Below are positions 1-11,095 of a stretch of 64,000 nt of DNA, in pieces. The notes beneath the pieces are model-generated. The model was not told where the DNA came from and did no database searches. It worked only from the letters and a program-made list of their open reading frames with translations. Position numbers and translations under genes: made by a program. The stretch is taken from the NCBI RefSeq assembly GCF_037038585.1, contig NW_027288510.1, positions 3,043,001 to 3,107,000 of the forward strand. The letters run 5' to 3'. Numbering within the stretch: position 1 is the stretch's first letter; every line of letters starts with the position of its first letter. Source of the DNA: Patagioenas fasciata (Eukaryota > Chordata > Aves > Columbiformes > Columbidae).

Positions 1-158
1 ACGTGGAGAGGAAGATGCTGATGTATGTGAAGTCATTATCGGCAAAGGCCCTGTACGTGGAGAGGAAGATGCTGATGTATGTGAAGTCATTATCGGCAAA
101 GGCCGTCGGAAGCGTCTCCACCAGCTTTTCCAAAGTTCCAGCTTTCAGGGCCCTGCTG
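1..158 (-). repeat. 54-bp in-frame tandem repeat in REM exon of gene A (at least 2 units)
   Basis: Two consecutive units begin at 1 and 55, the second running into unique exon sequence after about 101. Each unit encodes 18 residues ending in FLSTYRAF in the minus-strand frame. More units may lie left of the window. The same exon has one unit in gene B and three in gene C. Confidence 0.9.
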
Positions 159-3100
159 TTGCACGTCTCGTCCGGGCTGACAGTGTGTCCTGCAGGGAAC
201 TGGTCCCCTTCAGCCTACAAAGTGGAAACAAAGACAAAGCACAAAACTCAGACAGAAGCCAGAGCCCCGACAGAGCTTGCACAACGAAACACAGATTCCA
301 TTCCACCTTTTCACAGGAATAGTCCATCTCTAGTTACTAAACAATTTTGTCGGTTTGGGCTCTCCAAACACCAAATGCTGTATCAAATACTGGAGGACAA
401 TCAAGACATTTCTTATTGAAACAGCCAAGTGTTTCCAGTGCTTAAGCTGTAATCTCCTGGTTGCCTTTGAAACTGACCATTCTCTCATAACAGGGCCAAC
501 CATTCAAAAACCCCGGATGCTTTCTTAGCATCCAGAAGTTTAAGAAAGGTTTCTCAGACTTCTTGCAGCATGAAAGATCTAAGTTCCTTCACTTACTCCA
601 ACCTCTACAAGAAAATACTAAGCAAGGTTTCAAGCTTCTCAGTACTTAAAGGAATTGGTAATAAAGCCCAACTCACTCAAAATGAACAAAAACAGTTGTA
701 TTCCTTTCAACACGGGTTCTATGAAATTTTCAGTTAGAGCTGCATTTCTCTCAGACACATCCACTACCAGCCAACGCTTTTCAGCTGAAAAGCCTCCAAA
801 TCACTCTACAAATGCAGCATCACTAAGAACTCTTCCCATCAGCTGGAAAATGTACAGGAGGTCAAAAATACTTTCTGCTATTTCTCCCGGTAAAAACAGG
901 AGGCAGAGATGGGAAATCTGCCACTCAAAGTCTCTATACTACCAACCTGGACACCACACCAAAGCAAGTTCTTATATTATTGCCTTGGATCCTGAAGAAA
1001 ATGTAGAAACATCGCAACATAACATGAAAGTTCTACCCACCTCCTGACCCTCTGGCTCAAACTGCCACAGCTGCACCGATTGCAATGAAGTGAGGACACT
1101 TTGATCAGCTGGGGGCTTGGCCACCATGCCAGCTTTACTTACCCCGAGCCATCTTGCTCCTTCGCTGCCAGTCTGCTGGATCTGCGCTCTTCTCAGGCTG
1201 TCGCAGTCAACAGCTCCTTCTTGTGCGTCTTCAGCTCCATCCTCAGTTGTGCTCTGCCAGGAAAAGGGCCAAGAGAAACAAGTCAGAGAGAAAGGAACAT
1301 GGTCCCTGCACAAGCGCAGGCTGCAGACACCAGCATGCCAGCACCAGGATCTCACAACACCTCAACAACGCTCACTTCAGTTGCCACTTTTTAGCTGCCT
1401 TCAGTTACCTGGGCCTTTTTGGGCTTTTAACTGAAAGCAGAGAGGAGCTGAGTGCACAACTTACTGCACAAGTCAATGAAAGAGGTAAGAATTAAACCAG
1501 AGAGTCCAGATCTCCTGAACCCCACCACTAACAGCCGCTGTATTAACATGCTGATACATGTTGAGGAGCAAAGCACTAGAGAATTGAAAATAGATGTAAC
1601 AATTAACTTCAGAAATACATATACTGGTCCCCCTGCAAGCACATAATGCTTTTTCTGCATACATACCACTTGAATAATTAAAGTTTCAGGGCTTTACTGA
1701 CTACCATAGCCTTAAGCACAGCAACAACTCAATTAGAAAGGATTTGAGTGCAGTGCAACCAAATCCTGGTTTGGGGAAGCTGGGGTTTGGGGTTTTTTTG
1801 GGGGTTGCTTTTCTGGTTTTTTTTTACCTCTTTTAACTCTAAAATATCCCTAAGTCATACAGAACTGTCTGTGCACCAGTGACTTGCCTCTTGAACGCTC
1901 TGTGGAACCTCCACGTCTTCCCCAGGTTGGTTCCTCACATTTTCTTCCAGGCTCTGTGGAGTCTCCACGTCTTCTTCAGTTGGCTCGCTTGGAGTCTCCT
2001 CTGTGCACTCTGCAGTCTCTGTGTCTTCCTCTGTTGCCTTGCTTAGACCGTTCTCAACGCGCTCTGGAGTCTCTGCGTCTTTGTCTGATACCTTGCTTGT
2101 AGTCTCCACATCTTCCTCTCTTGTCTCGCTTAGAGTCTGCTCAATGCGCTCTGGAGTCTCCTCAACGCGCTCTGGAGGCTCCTCAGTACACTCTGGGCTC
2201 TCCACTTCTTCCTTGGTTGGCTTGGTCAGAGTCTCCTCAAGGCTGTGCAGAGACTCCACATCTTCCTCGTGTCTCTTCTGCCTGGGTGTCCTCCTCCTTG
2301 GTCTTCTCCAGCATCTCCAAAGAGACAGGTTCCGAAAGGGGAAGTTCCGAGCCTGTTAGAAAACAACGGAAAAACAGTTTTGAATTGCAGATAGCAACAC
2401 ATTTACTTTTAACGTCCTTGCAAAAGTACCGGGACAAGATCACATGAACCCTGAAATTCAGACACTATTACAATGCAAAAAATAGATAGGATCATAGAAA
2501 CATTTTGGTTGGAAGAGACCATCGAGTGCAACCGTCAACCCACCCCTGGCACTGCCCCATGTCCCTCAGGACCTCATCTATGTCCCTTTTAAACCCCTCC
2601 AGGGATGGTGACCCCACCGCTGCCATGGGCAGCCTGTTCCAATGTCTAATAACCCTTTCACAGAATCCCAGAATCCCAGAATGTCAGGGGTTGGAAGGGA
2701 CCTGGAAAGCTCATCCAGGAGCAGGAACACCCAGCTGAGGTTCCACAGGAAGGTGTCCAGGCGGGTTTGAATGTCTGCAGAGAAGGAGACTCCACAACCC
2801 CCATGGGCAGCCTGGGCCAGGCTCTGACACCCTCACCATGAAGAAGTTTCTTGTCAAATTTAAGAGGAACCTTTTGTGTCTCAGTTTGTACCCGTCACCC
2901 CTTGTCCTGTCACTGGTTGTCACTGAGAAGAGCCTGGCTCCATCCTCCTGACACTCACCCTTTACATATTTATAAACATTAATGAGGTCACCCCTCAGTC
3001 TCCTCTTCTCCAGCTCCAGAGCCCCAGCTCCCTCAGCCTTTCCTCACACGGGAGATGCTCCACTCCCTTCAGCATCTTGGTGGCTGCGCTGGACTCTCTG

Positions 3101-3477
3101 CAGCAGTTCCCTGTCCTTCTGGAGCTGAGGGGCCACAACTGGACACAATATTCCAGCTGTGGTCTCCCCAGGGCAGAGCAGAGGGGCAGGAGAACCTCTC
3201 TGACCTACTGACCACCCCCTTCTAACCCACCCCGGGTACCATTGGCTTCCTGGCCACAAGGGCCCAGTGCTGGCTCATGGTTTTCCTTCCTCAGTGTGAT
3301 ATATCACACTATATTTCAAATTTAATCTCTTTTTTTTAGCCATGCCTTTTAAGAAATGAGAAAGCATTACACAAATCCCTTTTATGAAGTGAAACTGCAA
3401 AAAGAACTATTACATTTTTTAGCACTAAAGGGACAATTTACCTGGGGAGGGCGGGCGGCGGGGCCCGGCTCGCTCAT
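1..3477 (-). CDS. RALGDS-like: Gene A: RalGDS-like Ral exchange factor, 5' part only (window edge)
   Basis: First four exons of a RalGDS-family gene; the rest lies left of the window. Exon 1 is 3442-3477 (start codon 3475-3477, [12 protein letters not shown], donor CAG/GTAAAT). Exon 2 is 1861-2352 (164 codons, acidic). Exon 3 is 1143-1253 and ends in RWLG, as in RalGDS. Exon 4 runs from the edge to 214 and carries KAGTLEKL and FLSTYRAF of the RasGEF N-terminal (REM) module. All visible junctions are phase 0 with GT/AG sites. Exon 4 has at least two copies of a 54-bp in-frame repeat. Exon 3 reads QTGSEG where B and C read QTDSEG. Whether gene A carries the stop seen in its sisters cannot be known here. 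Family assignment is secure; function as a RalA/RalB GTP exchange factor is inferred from family. Confidence 0.8.
1773..1804 (+). other. G-quadruplex motif beside the exon 2 donor of gene A
   Basis: Four runs of four or more G on the plus strand, separated by 5, 3 and 7 bases. It lies about 57 bp past the exon 2 donor in the gene's direction, so the G-rich strand is the template strand. It recurs at about 18092-18123 and, slightly altered, 41221-41251. Confidence 0.6.
2487..3290 (-). mobile_element. CR1 LINE fragments (two, adjacent) in intron 1 of gene A
   Basis: The plus strand starts with a CR1 3'-end signature (tcatagaa followed by ttggaagagacc) and shows CR1 body phrases such as gagactccacaac and gggcagcctg. 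A second 3'-like start (cagaatcccagaat then ggttggaagggacc) at about 2657 indicates two CR1 pieces end to end, both antisense to the plus strand. No open reverse transcriptase frame remains. Confidence 0.85.
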
Positions 3478-3930
3478 ACCCGTCCGCAGCAGGGCCCGCA
3501 GCCGATCCCGCACACGGCGCTGTGTCCGCGTCCGCAGGCAGGGCTGCTGCCGGCTCCGCCAGCCCCGCACTCCCGCTCTCTCTCGCACCGACCGCTCGCC
3601 CCCACGCCAACGGCGGCGACGGCTCCGCCGGCACCACGGCGACCGGACGCGGCCTCGCGGCGGCACGCGCCGCCCGCAGCCGGCCAATCGCAGCTCGCCG
3701 CCGCTCCGCGCGCGCCCCCTTGCCCCGCCCTCAGCCCGCCCGCAGTCCGAGCCCTTGCTCAGCCGGACAAGGCGCCGGGAGCGGGACGGACGGACCGAGC
3801 CGGGAGCGTGGGCATCAGACTGTGCGTGGAACACAACGTGTGCTGCGGCAGAGCCCGGGGCGAGCGCTCCCGGAGCTGCTTCACGCACACGCACCACGCG
3901 CTGGGATTTTACTCCTGGCCCTTTAAAGAT
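3420..3930 (-). promoter_or_regulatory. CpG-island promoter and first exon of gene A
   Basis: GC-rich, CpG-dense block around the start codon. It holds Sp1-type boxes (ccccgccc near 3723) and an inverted CCAAT box (3684-3688). The start codon at 3475-3477 precedes a strong donor. The same frame is open upstream to an ATG at 3937-3939, so an N-terminally extended form is possible, though GC-rich DNA often lacks stops by chance. No TATA box is evident. An old ERV LTR begins about 270 bp further upstream in the same orientation. Confidence 0.65.
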
Positions 3931-3959
3931 TCCTAGCACAATTGCTTACATACAGTTCT

Positions 3960-4202
3960 GAACTAGATATTCATTCTGTGGCTTAAAGTGTTAGTTCGTT
4001 AGTAGGCTCTTACTATGTAGTTGGTTAACCCTTTAAAATGTTATTTCCCTCTATCAATATAACTTCATAAACAAGTTTCCTAACTTTTTACATAGAACTT
4101 CACCACCTTTTCCTTTTCCAGGTTCAGAGCCCGTGCCCCATTTGGTTATATCTGTAAACATTAAACATCTTCTCAGCACGAACCACAGCTGCATTTCTCA
4201 CA
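3960..4202 (-). mobile_element. Old class I ERV 3' LTR remnant upstream of gene A promoter
   Basis: On the minus strand an A/G-rich polypurine tract (4203-4220) is followed by a TGTGAG start at 4202, the layout of a retroviral 3' LTR after env. The far end was not found; I place it near the edge of the CpG island. No second LTR is visible, so the element is not a complete provirus. Confidence 0.5.
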
Positions 4203-4219
4203 GTTCCCCTTTTTGCTTT

Positions 4220-5340
4220 TTATCCCATTGATTCGTGCTTTGACTTCAAAGTTAGCCAGCACCTGCCTAAAATCATTAATTTATACCCCGTTCCTTTTGC
4301 TGCCATTTCAGGATCGATAGGCATGGCTGAGATTTGCATGCCTTGGACTGCTGAATGTAGTAACTGAATAAAGCACGGGATCATGCATGGCACAAACAGT
4401 AAATGCAGAAATGCACATACTATCACGAACCCTATTTTCTTCCACCAGGCTACAGTTTCGAGACCAATATCCATTAGGTGGACCTGGCCACCAAGTGGGA
4501 GGAATAGAGGTACTTGACGAATTTGCCCTCAACGCTAACTGACAAGGGGTTCGTCCAACGTATTCAGTCATTTGAGACCCCCCACATATCCAGCACGAGG
4601 TGACATTTAATTCTCGGGCTGTCTTTTCCATAAGATCTATAAACAGGTTTTTCCCTGCTGTCGGTAATTGTAATCCTTTGTCTTTTTGCCTTATTTCCTC
4701 ATACCAATCACTGCTGTTCTGTACCAATTTCTGTTGCTCTTGCTTTCCTTTTAATTCCTGAGTGGCACTCTTAACTAACTCCTCCTTCTACTGATCTTGC
4801 ACTCCCCCTCCATCTGAATAGCCCCACTCACCACCTTGTGTAAAACAGATCCTCTGTTCTCCCCTAGGGCAGGAGGCAGAGCCTACAGCGAGTCCACCTT
4901 TCTCTAGGTGAGTTGCTACCCATCATTCCTGCCCTTGGATTTCACACTTCTCCAATTTTGTTCTACCATAACATCCAGAATTAATAGGAGCGTGATAATG
5001 TAGAACATATTGGGTTAGTCTCCCTATTCTCACACGCTCGTAGCACTTGGTACAGGGATTGGCCAGGCTAAGTTGGGAACAATAAGTCACCACTGCTAGC
5101 AAGGGGATCAGGTCCAGGGTTCTGCACCCTCTGCCTCTCTGGCCGACCAGGCTGCAGCCGCAGCCGAGTTCGTCGTCTTCTCGGCAGCAAGGGCCGTGTC
5201 CCCGCCTTTCCTGTTTTTACCGTTAGCGTGGCGACTTTTTATCGTTTCCCAACTCTTGGCCTTCACTTCCCAGGAACAACAGGAGCAACACGGAATGTGG
5301 TTTCTCTGTCTGCACTCTGTTCTCCTCATCACTGGTGGGC
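4220..5340 (-). pseudogene. env: Old class I ERV env remnant (copy 1)
   Basis: Broken envelope gene of a gammaretrovirus-like avian ERV. Minus-strand pieces include a surface-protein segment with LANPCTKCYERV, a segment with NVTSCWICGG (4308-4727), and a membrane-anchor and tail segment with a hydrophobic stretch after WWKKIG (4220-4474). The segments sit in different frames and an internal deletion joins surface to anchor regions, so no functional envelope is encoded. Copies lie at 20539-21226 plus 27920-28360 (split by a younger ERV) and 43667-44790. The class assignment rests on linked integrase and env motifs by eye. Confidence 0.65.
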
Positions 5341-5599
5341 TCTAAATTCCCATTCACCCCTTCAGTAAATACCTCCCACCATTCTCCGCTATTCTTTTTC
5401 TATTCTTCCAGCGGCAACTGGAATCCTCAACCGAGCCCCGGTTTCCTTATCTTCTGTTCTTAGACATTTCTTACACAATCCTGTCGGTAAGTTCCCTTTG
5501 TGGATATGCTTATACCACAGTCCATTTACAACCTAAACATCAAATATAAAATGAGAATTACATATACAACTCGGTTCAACACATTTAGCTATTAAGCCA

Positions 5600-5930
5600 T
5601 TCTCATTTTCATTTATACTGGGCATTCACATCAATAACACTAATAGTAGTTACATCACCAATCCCGTGTCAACTTCAATTTCAGTTCCCCTGGTTCTTGA
5701 GTTACTTTCCAGGTTCTTTCTTCCGTCAGGGCTCCTCTAACTCGAGAGACGCGTGTCCATCCTTTCCCTGCCCTCCCAACAGCTGTTTCTGTAGTTAACA
5801 AAACAAGAAAAGGTCCCTCCCATCATGGGGTTGGAGTTTCTTCTTTTCAGGTTTTCATTAGTGTTGCCCCCATATCTACCAGAAATTCTACTTGTTTTGT
5901 TCTTTTGGGTTTCTTCTTCCCAATGCGGTG
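5600..5930 (-). pseudogene. Old class I ERV protease/integrase fusion remnant (copy 1)
   Basis: On the minus strand a protease-like active-site motif (VEFLVDMGAT) runs within a few codons into the C-terminal integrase motif WEGPFLVLLTT, typical of gammaretroviruses. Reverse transcriptase, RNase H and most of integrase are therefore deleted. An in-frame stop replaces a tryptophan at the junction. Copies lie at about 28620-28940 and 45050-45370, and a related piece lies at 61054-61420. Confidence 0.6.
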
Positions 5931-5939
5931 AGCACCACC

Positions 5940-6598
5940 CAGGCTGCTCACCCAGAAGGACTAAAACTGCTTCCCAGTGCAACCCCAAACACCCTTCACT
6001 TCAGCAGGTGACCGCACTTGTGCTTTCAGCTCCTGGGCTGGTGCTGTCCGGGCTTTCCCTGCTCAGCACTGACTGTGTTTTGGGAAGGCAGGAGCCAGTG
6101 CAAACCCTTCTCCGCTGTTCTGCTCTTTTTCTGCTCTTTTTCCCCTTTCCCGTGAAGCTCAGCTGCTCCATGAGTTATTGTGTTCTCCTGTGAGCGTGGG
6201 GTTTGTCCTCTGCTGTGGAGCACGAGAGCGAAGCCCCCGGAGCCCCGGCTGGTGCAGACCCCGCAGCGAGGGTGACAGACCCGGAGCCAGGAGCAGTTTC
6301 CCCAGGGTGAGGAGCAAGTGGAGCTGCTCACACCAAGGGCACAGGCAGGGTTGGTGCACGTCACCGGTTCTAAGGCTGTCACCAGAACCTGACAACCTGA
6401 CAAGAGTGTGCTGGCTCCCCGGGCAGTTGAAGTACAACCAGAACGCAAGAGGCAGCTTAAATTCGGGGTCGTCTTTTTGCCAGGAGCAACAAATGCCGTG
6501 ATGGAGACAACGGGGAAAAGGTGGAAACTCTCAGACCGCGGTGCAGTCTCAGAGAGGAAAAGAGATGAACGAGACACTGAGGAGCGGGAAGAGTTGAC
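5940..6598. other. Unrecognised spacer of the duplicated unit
   Basis: About 660 bp between the old ERV remnant and the AT-rich array. Several short open frames exist on both strands but none shows a recognisable domain, splice structure or codon bias. Copies lie at 28950-29615 and 45380-46040. Confidence 0.5.
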
Positions 6599-8445
6599 GT
6601 ATTTATCATAGAAACATTAAAGGTTATAGAGAGATGGAATGTTACACGAGATCAAATATTTAAATACATTCGCTCCAGACACAAAATAGTGTTAAAAAGT
6701 TCATCTATTTATTATAGATACATTAAATATTACACAAAGCTCAAACATGATCTAAAGATCAAACATTAAAATCTACTAACTCCAGACAAGAATTGGTGCG
6801 AAAACGTTTGCATATTTATTATATAAGTATTAAATATTAAATAAAGATTAAATAGAATACAAAATCAAACATTAAAATATATTAACTCCAGACACAAATT
6901 AGTGGTCAAAAGTTAATCTATTTATTATAGAAACATTCAATATTATATGAAGATTAAATATCATATAAAGATCAAATATTATCTAGAGATCAAACACTAA
7001 AATCTACTAACTCCAGACGAGAATTGGTGGAATAAAGTTCAAGTATTTATTATATAAATATTAAATAAAGATTATGTATTATATAAAGCTTAAATATTAA
7101 TCCTAGTAACTCCAGATCAAAAAGTACTGGAAAAATGTTTACGTATTTTTATAGAAACATTAAATAATATATAGAGATTAAATATGATCTAAAGATCAAA
7201 TATTAAACTATATTAACTCCAGACAAAAATTAGTTGAAAAAAGTTACGTATTTATGATAGAAATGTTACATATCTATAAAAACTAAATACTACATAAGGA
7301 TCAAATATTAAAATATTTTAACGCCAGACAAGAATTGGTGGGGGAAAAAAGTTCACAGATTTCTTATGTAAATAAAGATTATGTATTAAATAAAGATTAT
7401 GTATGATATAAAAGCTCAAATCTTAATATATATTAACTCAAGAGAAGAATTAGTGGAAAAAAAGTGACGTATTTATGATAGAGATGTTACATCCATGTAA
7501 AGATTGAATATGACATAGGGATCAAATATTAGAATATTTTAATGCCAGACAAGAATTGGTGGAAAAAAGTTCAAGTATTTATTCTATAAATATTAAATAA
7601 AGATGATGTGTTCTATAAAGCTCAGTTATTAGTATCTATTAACTCCAGAAAAAAAGGGTGGAAAAAAGTTTCTCTATTTATTTTATATGCATCTCTAGAT
7701 ATGTGATATAAAGCTCAAACACTATCTACAGAAGAAACATTAAAATACATTAACTCCAGACAAAAATGGGTTGAAAAACGTTGATATACTTATCATATCA
7801 ATATTAAATATTATACAAGGATCAAATATTGTATAAAGATTTAGTAACAAAATATATCAACTCCAGAAAATAATTATTGGGGAAGGTCTATGTACATAGT
7901 AAATAAATATTAAATATTAGTACATTAAATAAACATATTAAATAAATATTAAACATTAGTACATTAAATAAAAATATCACATAAATATTAAATATCAGTA
8001 TGTTAAATAAAAAATATTAAATAAAGCTCAAATACTATATACAGCTAAACCATTTCAATATATTAACTCCAAGGAGAAATTAGTGGAAAAAGTTTACGTA
8101 CTTATTCTGTGAATACTGAATATTATACAAGCTAAAATATTCTATAAAGCTAAGCTATTTAAATATAGGAACTCCAAGCAGACATCAGTAGAAAAAAGAT
8201 GATATAATATTGAAGGTTTCTGTAGAAGTATGGAAAGATTAAATATGATAAACACATCGAGTATTAAAATACATTAACTGCAGACAAAAACTGGAAAAAT
8301 GTTAATATACTCGTTATAGAAATATTAAATATGATACAAAGCTCAAACATTATATACAGGTCACATATTAAAATATATGAACTCCAGACTAAAACTGGGG
8401 GGAAAAAAGTTTACGTACTTATAATATAAACAGTAAATCCTATCC
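6599..8445. repeat. AT-rich tandem array, about 105-bp degenerate units (copy 1)
   Basis: About 16 degenerate units spaced about 100-110 bp, each marked by a core like aactccagacaagaattggt followed by an A-rich run and alternating attaaatatta blocks. One interval near 7860-8068 is double length. On the minus strand, the sense of the gene ending at 8458, several units carry AATAAA (for example 6708-6713), so the gene's 3' UTR and cleavage sites may lie inside the array. Confidence 0.8.
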
Positions 8446-8457
8446 AGAGCTCAGCCA

Positions 8458-10847
8458 TTACAACCCATGAAGTGCGGGCTCCTCCTGTGCTGCAGCTTTT
8501 CTTCTCAGGATGCAGTCGAAGTTGCCCTGGGTGCTCATGGCGTAGAACACGTTCGCCTTGGGTGGGATCGCCAGCTCCGCAAGAGAGGGAGCAGAGCGAG
8601 CGTTCATGGGCGCCCCACTCAGCGTTGGGGGTTTATTCTCACCGGCAGCTGGGACAACGTGGCGATGGCGTTTCTGACGTCGCTCCGCATGTTACTCTTG
8701 CCGGCAAAATGCAGCAGAGCTCTTCCAGCAGCAGCAGCAGCAGCAGAGTTCTGCTTCCCCACCTTTGTCCTCGGAGATGATCTGGACCAGCTCGTAATCC
8801 TCGGCCGAGCCAGACTGCAGGTTGTGCTTCTCCATGGCTCGCTGGGTGACAGCAGGAGCCTTCTCTTGGTTACTCAGCTGCAAAGAGGGAGTTGCAAGGA
8901 GTCGCTTGGTAACCAAGTCGCAGATTCTGCCAGACGCTAAAACACGCTCTTTGCGACACCTGGGGGTGGAGTTAGTTCAAGACAACAGACACTGCTCTAG
9001 AAATGCAGCAGGGAATCACAGCCTCTGCTCTCCTGAGCAACCGCTCGGAGAGGTGAGACCTTGTTCTCAGCAGCCATCGAATCCGCAGCAAGAGCTGCCC
9101 CAGCTGCTGTTTGCAGACATCCATTAATCCACAGTCTCCCCTGCTAAACACTTTCTGCGATGTCCTGCAAAGATTCTGGGCCTTGGAGCTGGGTTTGCTG
9201 GGGAAGGGGCACCTTGTGTCACAGCTCACACACCCCAGTGCTGAGCTGGACACACAACAGCCGGCGCTGGCAGAAGAGCAGGGGCAGCAAAGCCGGCACT
9301 TGCTCAGAGTGCTTCCCTTGGCATTGTTGATCAAATACAAGCTTCAATTTCAAGGCCAGAAACCTTGAGAGATGCTCTTTGCAAACCTCTCATTCATCCC
9401 CTGCTCCACATGTTTTGATTTGTAACATCGGTCACGTTCCCTGTCAAGGAGGTCTGATCGGGGAATAGGTGTTTCCGAAACTAAAAGCACCATTCAAGTC
9501 ACCTGGGGTGAAAACACCACCCACAGTAACAGCGCTTTGCTGTTCCCACCGCTCACCAGGATGCTCCTGTAGATGTTGCCGCTTCTGTCCTCTTCTACGC
9601 TGGTGCGGATGACGCAGCTCTCTCCGCTCTGCTGGTTGTAGACTGGCAGGACTGGCGGCACTTCTTTTGATGGAACGGGAGTCACGGGGCCGGGGCACTT
9701 CTTGGAGCACTTGTCATCAGATGGCAGCAAGGGGGGAGACGAGATCAAACACATTCATTACCATTGAATTTCAAAGATCCAAAAGCTAAAGATGACACTC
9801 TTCAGCACAACAGCCTTAACAAGGGCTTCGGCAACCCAGTTAAGGCAGCTTAGGTCAAGAGAGCAGAGTCTGCAGGACAAAGCTCCCTGGGAACGGAACC
9901 CAGCCCAGCCCAGGCTTGGTCTGGGCAGTTCCTGGCAGGTCAAACCACAGGGCTGGTGAGCTCTGACCTCACCTGCTTCTCACTTGCTCAGCTGCTCTGC
10001 CTGCCCCAGAATTAGGCTGGGCTGATGTACATGAGCCCTCCCCCCAAAATCGCCTTTCCCAGAGCTCAGGTCCCTCCATTCCACTGCCAGCAACGCTCCA
10101 GTCAAGATCCACAGGCTTGGGCAAGCGCCTGGGGCCGCCGGCAGCGTCAGCAGCCTCGCACAGGCTGTTTGTGCTGAACACAGGGCCCGGGCCCTACCTT
10201 GTGCTGAGGCTCCTCAGCAGTGTCGGTGGGAGGGACGATGGTGACGGTGCTGTCCCCAGAGCTCCCACCTGGAGCAGGTTTGGGCTGCGCGTTGACGGGG
10301 GTGCTGAGGGCGCTCACCCCCAAGCCCAGGAACGGCCTAGGGGAGAAAAGAAAGCACAACAGAGCTGGGCTGAGCACAGCTGTCACTTGCTTCAACAATC
10401 TGACCTGCTGTTGTGTTTTCCTATCTCGAGTGGCCTATTGTTTGTGTGTGTATAGCAAATTAGACTCTATCCTTATTTGCTCTGTTTTGCTGCTGCAAAT
10501 TTGAATTGAATTTATAATCCAGCACTAAAATCGTTCCTTTGTTTGACACCTTAGAGTTATTTCTGAAGACTTTAGTCGATAACCCTCCTGGCTACTTACA
10601 CCAATAGAAAGAGACAACAGCAATACGTATTTCTAGCTGGCGGTGTCTCCTCGCAGCACTGCAGTGCTCTGGATCCCCAGCCAGGTTTGTCAGCTGGTGT
10701 TTGATTTATTCCAGTTCATATTCAAACACCAAACCCCCTCCCCGTTGTACTCACAGGCTGAATCTCTTCACCACGCTCTTCTGAGCTCTGCCCGCTGCGG
10801 TGCTCTGGTCAGGAGCTGCTCCTTCGATTTCACGTGACAGACGGAAA
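8458..10847 (-). pseudogene. RALGDS-like: Gene B downstream exons: linker and Ras-association (RA) domain, beyond a stop codon
   Basis: Five exons matching the RalGDS C-terminal half: exon 14 (10755-10847), 15 (10198-10336), 16 (about 9557-9709, with LPVYNQQSGESCVIR), 17 (8763-8877, with EKAPAVTQRAMEKHNL and EDYELVQIISED) and 18 (8458-8574, with KANVFYAM and a TAA at 8458-8460). They follow the in-frame TGA in exon 13, so they would be untranslated. Phase is kept through exon 17, but exon 18 fits only if its acceptor were CGG; the nearest AG is two bases on and shifts the frame. I therefore read these as a decaying RA domain, although an isoform that avoids both lesions cannot be excluded. 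Confidence 0.7.
8722..8747 (+). repeat. CAG microsatellite in intron 17 of gene B
   Basis: Seven CAG triplets here, five in the copy near 31744 and six near 48166. It is intronic, and its length separates the copies. Confidence 0.8.
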
Positions 10848-11095
10848 CTGCAGAACAGGCAATACCGTTAGTTAAATATCTCAAAGTGGCCATATCTGAG
10901 AAGCCCTGGGTCACTCCCACGTCCCAGAGGGTTCATCCCCACGAGGAGGAGCGCAGCTCTGTGCGTGTGTATTTCCACTCTCCGGGAGCAGCTCCTGGCA
11001 GCGCAGAGCTCAAGGCTGAGAGAACCTGAACCTGCCTGCGGGGGAAGAAAAGCTGCTTCGCCAGCTGGGCTGAGACCCTACCTCTCCTCATCACT

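Noticed and set aside
1855..2259. Acidic frame read as a stand-alone 134-residue protein
   Set aside because: Its apparent start is a GTG, and the frame stays open upstream to a splice acceptor. It is an internal exon with donor GTATGA, not a separate gene.
2237..2443. An apparent frameshift at the start of the acidic exon (an E-rich frame ending in a stop)
   Set aside because: Joining exon 1 to exon 2 at the acceptor next to 2352 in phase 0 enters the long acidic frame directly with no stop, so no frameshift is needed.
3356..3961. 201-codon plus-strand frame over the CpG island, repeated in each copy
   Set aside because: Arginine/proline-rich composition open in several frames is expected from GC-rich DNA. 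It is antisense to exon 1 and has no domain.
6599..8445. CRISPR-like or centromeric array
   Set aside because: Units are degenerate direct repeats without unique spacers, and the array is under 2 kb next to a gene, so neither reading is supported.
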